The translations under genes and the position numbers were made by a program. From the NCBI GenBank assembly GCA_907163375.1, contig CAJQUW010001431.1:310001-374000 (forward strand): a DNA stretch of 64,000 bases, in the 5' to 3' direction. Origin of the DNA: Prostheceraeus crozeri. Taxonomy: Eukaryota; Platyhelminthes; Polycladida; Euryleptidae. Below are positions 56,505-64,000 of the stretch, one piece after another; within the stretch, counting starts at the first letter, position 1; every line of letters begins with the position of its first letter. Under the pieces are notes generated by a model. That model saw nothing but the letters and a program-made list of their open reading frames with translations. It was not told the origin of the DNA and searched no databases.

Positions 56505-58421
56505 TTGTCGGACAAAGTACTACAAGACGTGCACGTTCAACTCTGCCGAATGGGTTACCAAATGAGATGGCGAGAATGCAGGAAGAATAAAGCTACACGG
56601 GCCACAGACGACTCCCAAGCAAATCTGCAACAAGAACAGTCAATCCCTAAATTTCCTGAAACACAATATGTTTGTGTGCCTCCTCCAGCTGACATTGACA
56701 CTGAAACAAAGATTCGTAGATGTCAAGTGGAGATTGCCAAGCTGATTGACTCTGCAAAGAATTCACAAAGAAGATTCCAAAACCTCACAAAACAAGAATT
56801 CACAGTAATCAAGAAGTTGCAGAACAAGCCCATAGTCCTTCAACCCAGTGACAAAGGAGGAGAATTCTGTGCTGTGGAAGATGTCTATGTACGAGCGGGG
56901 TTTGAGCATCTAGCAGACTCTACCATTTATGAACCCGTGGATAAGATAAGCATGTCCACTATCGAATCGAAGTTAAATGGTGCCTGGAAGGAAGTATCTT
57001 CTGCTTGTAATCTCCCTAGAAGAATAACTTCCACGTACATGAGTCACAACTCCAAGTTCCCACGTTTTTATCATCTGATAAAGACTCACAAAGAAGGTAC
57101 CACCATGAAGATCAGGCCGATAGTATCCAACTGCCAAGGACCTACAAAGAAATTAGCTTTCCTCCTCAAAACTGTTCTGAGCCCCCTGTTGGATTCTGTA
57201 CCCTCCCACCTCAGGAATAGCACTCAACTAATGGACGAAATATCCAAGTTGCACAACTCTACGCTACAAGAGAACTCATATCCTTTCAGCCTAGACGTGT
57301 CGGCACTCTATACATCAATACATGTGGAAAATGCCATAGAGTCAGTCAAACAACACATTGAGGAAAACAAGGATATACGAGTACAATTGAGGTCGGACCA
57401 TGTCAGCCATCTCCTACATATAGTGCTCACCAGCACTTATTTCAAATTTGAAGGTAAAATCTTTCGTCAGATCAGTGGATTGCCGATGGGTAACAGTGTG
57501 GCAGGAATCGTGGCAATATTATTCATGCATAGATTGGAATGTCTTCCCGTGAGAAGTATGCCTATAGCATTATATAAGCGCTATATTGATGATATTTGTA
57601 TTATCACCACAGACGAAGCTGCGGCTATGAAAATATTGGCATGAATATTCTCAGTAGCAGACCAGGGCAAGGCTACTTTCAACTTCTACAAGAAAAGAGC
57701 AAAGAAACCCTTGTTTGTGCATTGTGACTCGGCCCTACCTTCACAAACGAAAAGGAATATCATCCGAAACGAGGTGGATCGCATTAGAGAAAGATGTACA
57801 GATAGTAGAGACCTCGCCTCCAATCTTAATGACTTCAAAAATATTTTGAAGAGCAACGGCTATCCTTGTAATGTGGCTCAGCAAATCGTTCCTGTGAAGC
57901 CGAACTTCAAGAGAAAGAGAAAAACCATAAAGCGCATTGAAGACCCTATTTTCCTGAAGATGCCGTACGTTTCCGACCAGCTGAAAAGGAACATCAACAG
58001 GGTGCTGCAGCAAAATGACCTCCCAGTCAAGATGTATCATAAGACAAGAACACTAAGAGACGTCCTCAGGAAGAAGGAGGAAGCTGATGAATGCAAGCTG
58101 AAGAACTGTCCTGTAAAGGACAACAAGTTGTGTCATGTCACTAATTGTGTGTACCAGATGAAGTGTAGCAGCTGTGGTAAGTTGTATATTGGCAGCACTA
58201 TTCGGCCTCTCCACATCAGGGTGCGTGAACACATAAATTCGAGCAGCAGCTCAGTTTTCAAACATAAACTTACTTGTAAAAGCAGTTTTCAAACAGAAAT
58301 ACTTAGCCGTGAGCATCAAATGACATCGCTGAGAATACTTGAGGCTATAGAAATAAAAAGGAGGCAGCCCAGCATCAATTCCCGTCAGGAACGTGAAGAG
58401 CTGAAGGACATTGTATTTTAA
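56505..58421 (+). pseudogene. Penelope-like RT with GIY-YIG endonuclease, one TGA
   Basis: One frame from about 56505 to 58421 with a single TGA at 57642-57644. No ATG opens it; the first in-frame ATG is at residue 16. The RT has the Penelope landmarks VLQPSDKGGEFC (about 111-122), PRFYHLIKTHKEG, KIRPIVSNCQGPT, FSLDVSALYTSI (261-272), GLPMGNSVAG (325-334) and RYIDDICII (YIDD 360-363). After YIDD the sequence reaches FNFYKKRAKKPLF sooner than normal and lacks the usual FLD segment, so part of the palm seems lost. Then follow a Cys-rich finger (CKLKNC...LCHVTNC) and GIY-YIG: VYQMKCSSCGKLYIGST with Arg and REH downstream. It ends PSINSRQEREELK. Confidence 0.92.
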
Positions 58422-58535
58422 ACTTCCTTTTTCTTATCCTGTCATTTACCCTTTGCTGTTCATGAGTGCGCTTGCACCCATGTACTGCCGTATCGTTGTC
58501 AGCGCCGATGTCGATCACGTGACCCTCTGCTGATA

Positions 58536-58673
58536 AGCGGTCGTCGGCGCGCTCGCTTACATAGCTCATTCCTCGTGTACTCTTGAACAAGGCGGTTGTC
58601 TGCGAAAATTTGAGAATTTTAGTAATACAGCAGCTTTGGCTATATTACACTGGTGTGTTTTTCTTTTGGATTT
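58536..58673 (+). repeat. Right terminal inverted repeat of Penelope-like element
   Basis: 138 bp, partner of 56211-56348. A frame that seems to code LRILVIQQLWLYYTGVFFFW appears on both repeats only because they are inverted copies. Confidence 0.9.
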
Positions 58674-59873
58674 GCTGCAAAGCATTTGTTTTTCGCTTCA
58701 GATCTTCCTACGTAATGCAACAGCTACACTCTTCTCTCCTTCATAACCATCCAGAACAATCTTAAAATACTTTTTCCTGCTGGTGTTAGGTCATGTTATT
58801 ATGCTATAGCATGTCATAGATGTTGTATCTGTCGACGTATATACATATGCAAGTCAAAATATTTTAAATATGTTCACAATTTTTTGTAATTTATGCGACT
58901 ACTTAGATATAGTAAGTAGTGCATCTTTCTATGCTCTTTTAGAACAGCTGCATTGGATTTGCTTGCCGCGCTATTATCTAAAGTGTGATCACACTGTATT
59001 ACACTTATATGCATACCAGATGTCATCGGCCCGAACGTGTGCTTCATATTCTATTGAGTGCTTAATGTTCACTTGTAGATTTAGTGATTTAGTTTAGTGT
59101 TTAATATTTGCTTTATTCAGGTATAATTGGCGATGATAATTTTCCTTACACAGTCAATCACGCTTAATTGGGGCAAAATTATTTTAACATCCATAGAGAG
59201 GGAAAATCATCTAGTGACTTATCAATTAAACGCATGCCACAACTTAAACTGTAATTTGGTCACACTTTGAGGTCATTTGAAAAGTGCTTTTTTCTATTGA
59301 AAAGATATTCTTCTTCTATGCTTTATATCATTTGGATAAGGAAAACGGATTTATGATATCTTTGTGCTTTGTCATTTCTAGAGGTCACGGTTAATAATTT
59401 CGTTTACAAACCACTCCAAGTGTGCAAAAACGATACACTGATCAAAAATGAAGCACAGTAACTCAGTGATTACTGCTCATAACGACATACGAAATTGCAT
59501 GATTAGTTTTTGTGCAAATACTAGTTACAATCAGAAGCTGAAAGACTCATGCGACATGCCCTAGCATTATTTAAAGTACGAACATTGAGCTGACAGTGCT
59601 ATAAGCTTGTATAATTTTTAGCCTTTGAAATCATATCCAGTATGTGATATCAGAGATTTGGGAAAACATTTATAAAAATAGCTCAAAAGATAAAAATGAA
59701 TATTTTGAACTCCAATTTAAACACAAAGATCACTAAGCACATAAAATGTATTTGTATAGTAATTTGTATGAAGATCTGTAGCAAAATATATTTTAATTTA
59801 AATTTTGAGTCGCTGTTCATAGAATATAGATTGAGTCTGGCAACGACTACCATTAGTGAAATTCTCATTCTCC
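58674..59873. other. Intron DNA, no gene seen
   Basis: AT-rich sequence without recognised motifs, within the predicted second intron. Confidence 0.35.
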
Positions 59874-60045
59874 TACTATTGTAGTGAATGCTATGCGGTA
59901 TTACTTCATTGATGCCTGCCCAGAGCCGGTAACAATCGTCGTTGTTGCCGACTACTGAAACAAAAACCACTATCTACGTATGTAGCCAGAAACTTTCAGA
60001 CTTCTACATGTGCATGAATCATAGCACGCATTCACTACAATAGTA
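59874..60045. repeat. 172-bp element with perfect 18-bp inverted ends
   Basis: TACTATTGTAGTGAATGC at 59874-59891 is the exact reverse complement of 60028-60045. The interior is noncoding. The form is that of a small MITE; no convincing target duplication. Confidence 0.6.
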
Positions 60046-60047
60046 AA

Positions 60048-60144
60048 CATGCCTAGCTTTTTCAAGCATCAATGATCCGTACAGCCTCGGCCGCTATGCG
60101 GCCTCGGCTGTGCGACTCATTGATGCTTTCAAAATCTAGGCATG
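60048..60144. repeat. 97-bp near-perfect palindrome
   Basis: Outer arms 60048-60075 and 60117-60144 pair with three mismatches in 28 (CATGCCTAG...CATCAATGA). The GC-rich inner arms (ACAGCCTCGGCCGC against GCGGCCTCGGCTGT) pair with a few mismatches around a TAT centre. It would fold into a long hairpin as DNA or RNA. It begins two bases after the preceding small element. Confidence 0.85.
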
Positions 60145-60676
60145 ATTGGCATATTGAATGCGACTATCATAGAGATCAGCTATATATGCTATTGTCGTAC
60201 TATATTGTCTGGAGAGGACAAAAGATAACTAGGATGGTAGCAATTTGGACTCTGACAGCGGGTACAGTTTAGGATTTTCTGTCCTTATTTACAGATAACT
60301 TCTGATGTAAATGGCGTTTCACCTATATTTTTCATGTGGAATGAGATCCAGATGAGAGATGTCAGCTGTTTGAATATGAATAAAATTGGACCGTTAACAA
60401 ATTCTGTAGACGACGGAATGAAGGAAACATAAGAAAATTTATCTTATGACCACAGACACACGATTCTTGTTTCCATTTTTTGCATGATAGATCTTAATAA
60501 TCCATTGCAGACGATCCTTAGCAGAGCGAAATTCCAACATGCTTCTAAACGATTCTACAAACGATTTTTTTTTGATTTCATCTTTAATGGTTGATCATTG
60601 ATTTTCATTAATTGATAGTCGTTGTGAATGAATTATCTTTCATGCTCTTAGAAGACACTAGTCTCATGCTATAAAG

Positions 60677-62487
60677 CAGGGTTGTGGAGCCGGAGCCTTA
60701 AGGAGCCGATGGTTTTGGTCGGAGCCGGAGCCGATTTATCACAAAGGCTCCGGCTCCGATAGTTTGAGCTTTGATATAAATCTAGAATTTTGACAGGTAT
60801 TAATTGGCATCATAAAAAAATTAAATCATTTGAAATCTAAAGATACGAGATTGTCTTTTATGTCTTTTAAGTATACCAATGATCTGTCCTCCACGATATC
60901 TTTCTTTGCAGTTGCCGCCTTCTTTTGTATTATATGTAAGCTTATTATATTTACACACATGTGCAATATTTTTTTATTACATATGTTTCGTAAGACTAAT
61001 TTCCATAGCTTTTAGTGACAACGTATTCTCCAAAATCCATTAATTTGAAGACTTGTTATATGCATGCTAACTAGATGATTGTAGATTCCTAGAGACAAGT
61101 CGCCAGTCATTTATGTAAACATTTCCAGTTCAGTCAGCAAAGATAATATAGCTACATTTCTTGCGCAATGTCTTAAATCTAATATGGTTACTATGTAGGT
61201 TACCATCTATCGGTATGGCTACTGGCGGAAGCTACTGGCATCTGTGACAATGCCAATTTCCTTAGATTGTATTGTAGGCTCTTGTGCAGTCCCCCCACCT
61301 ACATTTTTCAAAACAATCGATTATTCAATTTGATCAATTTTGATTGGAGGGATAACTCTTCACACTCACACGAATGACCTGACTACAAGTCCTCGCATGG
61401 CTATAGCAATAATCGACCCAACCACTTCTAGTAGCGCCTTATTATTCTAAAGGTATCTCATTCACAATGAATTTACTTTGACTTCAAAATTCAAAGGGTA
61501 TATTTTAATGCGAAAAAACCCGAAGGCAAATTACAACGTTGACTTGCTGACGAAGTTTGCGACTATGACATCGCAATTACCCACGTAGATTTTTACAACA
61601 GCACGGAATGCTTCACTCAAACCGGTGATGCTGAAGCGGACATCCAATGGTGCTGCATCTTTTGACCAGAGAAAAAATGGGTGGGGGGAGGACTGCACAA
61701 GAGCCGTATTGTGTAATAATATTTCCCCAAATGTCATAGACCTGTGGATATCAAGAATTTTCATTATTATTTTTTCCGTCTGTCAACACTTTATGCTGAT
61801 ATCATGTTGACTTATATGTAAACAATAAAAAAAGACTGAGACGCTCTCAATAAAGGCGCCTTTTGACCTCCCTTTTCTATTGTCTATGACATTAAACCGC
61901 ACGCGCATTCGAAAGCTAGCAAAGTAGATGGGATTTACCCTTTCCATGTTCGAGTAGATACAGGCCCTACAAGCTATTTAGAGGCATACGTTATCCAGTT
62001 TCAAGTTCAAGCTTTGTTAAAAAGCTTATACTACTATTCGGCCCCTGTGACGGCTAATTAGGTATATCATCATCACTCATGTGGTCTTATTTAATGTAGC
62101 CTCGTAGTAGACTGGTTGCAGGCTAGACCAATTTATATTTAGCCAGTGCGGGAGATCTTTATCTAATTTAACCAATTCAGGCTATAACTTTATTTTATCT
62201 TTCAGAGATAGTCAATTCATGCAAAAATATATGACAAGTATGTTATTTATCATTATATTAGGCTATTATCATTTTTATTATTAACTTAAGTCGTTGCTTG
62301 TTAATGAAAACTAATTTGATGATTGTAGCAAGCCTCTAAAGGCCACACCGTTATCCAAAAAACCCGTTCAACGGATCCAGGATAACCAGCATAGATAGAA
62401 CCTGAATTTGAAGTCGGAGCCGGAGCCTTTCACATCAGTGTCGTGGAGCCGGAGCCGATGAGATAACGCATCGGCTCCACAGCCCTG
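60677..62487. mobile_element. Non-autonomous hAT transposon
   Basis: 1811 bp with inverted ends CAGGGTTGTGGAGCCGGAGC (left) and CAGGGCTGTGGAGCCGATGC (right, reversed), flanked by the 8-bp duplication CTATAAAG (60669-60676 and 62488-62495). GGAGCCGGAGCC words and their complements are repeated inside both ends, as expected for subterminal transposase-binding sites. No transposase frame was recognised. An inner pair, GGCTCTTGTGCAGTCC near 61271 and its inverse near 61690, lies in the middle. Confidence 0.93.
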
Positions 62488-62495
62488 CTATAAAG

Positions 62496-63286
62496 CACCC
62501 AAATGCATTGTTAGCATGTTTATCAAGAGTTTTCTGTTCTGTTTATTAGACTTTTCACGTCTAATCGTCCACAATTATCACTACAGGATTTCAGTTACAA
62601 TTCATTGATACGTTCATGTAGCGTCAATGAGAGATGTTGTTGCATATTGTTGCTGCTTACGTCTAATGTAAGCAAACATTAAATATTAAATGTTTTCCTT
62701 TTGATGAGTCGACAGGCAGATTTGCAAACTGTACAAAATTAATAACACATCTAGAAATGACTGTGCTTTGAATTAATATTGTCTCCGTTATGAATGAATG
62801 TTTGAGATATTTCATGTCCACTCTAGGTAACATAGATATTTAACAATCCAACCTCCATGGCGGCTATGTTCAGGAAAATTTGACCAGTGCAGTGGAGCAT
62901 TGAAATCCTAAAGAGGAATCCAAGAGCCTCTTTACGCGGGTTTTCAAAGCTTAAAATACCCCAGGTGAAATAAGTACAAAGCTTAATATCCTGCAGTTTC
63001 ACTTAATCGAACTACAGAGGTGAAAAAACATTTCTCAGTTTCTGCACGCATATTGAACAACTCACCACAAAGTGCTTTCTATATATCTACATAAGCGTAC
63101 ACGTCTGATTTCATGTGAAATCATTTATGTTATTTTTGAGCCTCATTGATTGAGAAATAAATAATAGATAATCTGTTAACTAACACAATTGGAAATTCAT
63201 TCTTTTGATGGTAACTCATATACAATCAAGTGAATGTGACTTTCTTTAGATATTTCGGCCTGATTTCTATTTTTATCACTTTACAG
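62496..63286. other. Intron DNA, no gene seen
   Basis: End of the predicted second intron. No repeats recognised. Confidence 0.4.
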
Positions 63287-63407
63287 CGGTGATATGGGAA
63301 CAATTGAAATGAAGTCCGGTAACGTCATTACAGCTTCTTATGCCGTGACAGTTGATCCGAAGCAAGTCGGTCACAAATGGAAAGACGAGCCTGATAGTTA
63401 TTATTCG
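63287..63407 (+). CDS. Host gene, internal exon (predicted)
   Basis: Strong acceptor (TTTTTATCACTTTACAG) and strong donor (TATTCG/GTAAGA). One base plus 40 codons: GDMGTIEMKSGNVITASYAV, then TVDPKQVGHKWKDEPDSYYS, ending in phase 0. The entry phase fits both 53533-53674 and 52302-52500. The composition is that of a normal folded protein with beta-strand-like alternation (VITASYAVTVD). Family not recognised. The gene continues beyond the window. Confidence 0.6.
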
Positions 63408-64000
63408 GTAAGAAATGAAGAATTTTTGGAAGCTAATCGGCTGATGCAGCTGCAGTATGAAATTTCACCATGTCACAAATTATAGACATCTGGTACATCT
63501 TCCTCAACGAGTGAATCTTTTATGAAGCCAGTTTTTTGACAGTCACTTTATGGACCTTGTATCACCTACAGCAAATCCCATCACGTATGTGTTTTCATAT
63601 GCTGCAAGTTGTAGCCCAATTTTGCAATAACGTTGTTAAGTCTTCATATGTCGGCCATCTGAAGCTTAGGGAAACATAATATAATAGGGTTTCATCTCGC
63701 GATATCCCTCTCAGTTGCTGACACATCGATCTTATCAGCTGTTAAGAAAACCGATTAACAATTAACAGTGCACGTTTTGGTGTGGCAGTCTCCCTACTAT
63801 GTCTTATGTAGACTAACTCACTCTGATTCCTCATATTCTTTTCCTTCATATTTTCGAAATTACTTTTGTACTACTATCTGATAAATGTGAGTAACATAAT
63901 TGCATAGAATTTCAATCTGCAGATACCGTTTTCAAAATCAATCGTGATATGGTCATGCTCATTGGGAGAATCAATTTCGTTAAATTTCAATAATCATTAT
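63408..64000. other. Start of next intron, no gene seen
   Basis: No acceptor-flanked frame was found before the window ends. Confidence 0.35.

Larger units (their letters stand above)
56211..58673 (+). mobile_element. Penelope-like element with inverted terminal repeats
   Basis: About 2.46 kb bounded by two 138-bp inverted repeats (56211-56348 and 58536-58673) that differ at three positions. Between them is one frame of 639 codons, broken by one TGA, coding a Penelope-type RT followed by a GIY-YIG endonuclease. Penelope-like elements are known to carry terminal repeats in direct or inverted orientation. An extra inverted pair, CCTTGATAGCAAATT at 56349-56363 and its complement at 56485-56499, lies just inside the left repeat. 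Target duplication was not established. Confidence 0.9.

Noticed and set aside
56211-58673. Hammerhead ribozyme in the Penelope-like terminal repeats
   Set aside because: Such ribozymes are known in this class, but I could not find the CTGATGA and GAAA core in the right arrangement; CTGATAA at 58530 is not enough.

Overview
The window is intergenic and intronic DNA from an animal genome, AT-rich and dominated by transposable elements of several ages. BEL/Pao, Ty3, RTE-type LINE, Penelope-like, Tc1 and hAT elements occurring together, plus kilobase-scale introns with ordinary GT/AG sites, point to a metazoan, most likely an invertebrate. I cannot place it more precisely. No rRNA gene, tRNA gene or CRISPR array was recognised.

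Layout. 1-9932: mostly unassigned DNA with a decayed Ty3 RNase H fossil (571-798), a 60-bp tandem repeat (2100-2280) and two candidate host exons (3356-3517, 9593-9738). 9933-14544: a minus-strand Ty3 element with two identical 162-bp LTRs, TSD AATAT, and a coding region broken in three places. 14545-23641: inverted repeats and a decayed LINE (16939-18470). 23642-30880: an old RTE-like LINE (minus) that received a second Ty3 element (24272-28436, TSD TCTGT) and a short hAT element (29646-30564, TSD ATCTAATC). 31175-37321 and 47135-47940: a diverged duplicated block whose two copies were hit by different transposons only 8 bp apart in alignment: a Tc1 element (32734-35004) in copy A and a BEL/Pao element (37322-47134, TSD ATGGT) in copy B. 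The BEL element itself contains a third Ty3 element (42765-46891, TSD CCACC).

47941-64000 appears to hold the start of a host gene on the plus strand. An ATG-bearing exon (49281-49314), an internal exon (53533-53674) and another (63287-63407) have good splice sites and compatible phases; the gene runs off the right edge. Its second intron contains a LINE remnant (54586-55740), a Penelope-like element with 138-bp inverted terminal repeats (56211-58673), a 97-bp palindrome (60048-60144) and a non-autonomous hAT element (60677-62487).

All transposon genes seen here carry at least one stop or frame change, but several are lightly damaged: Tc1 and the Penelope-like element have one in-frame TGA each, and the 24272-28436 Ty3 has a single late frame change. 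Insertions whose terminal repeats are 96-100% identical imply recent activity of several classes. I found no convincing new molecular system. The most unusual points are the twin insertions in the duplicated block, the Ty3 gag start codon abutting its primer-binding site, and the host gene model with two candidate second exons of equal phase.
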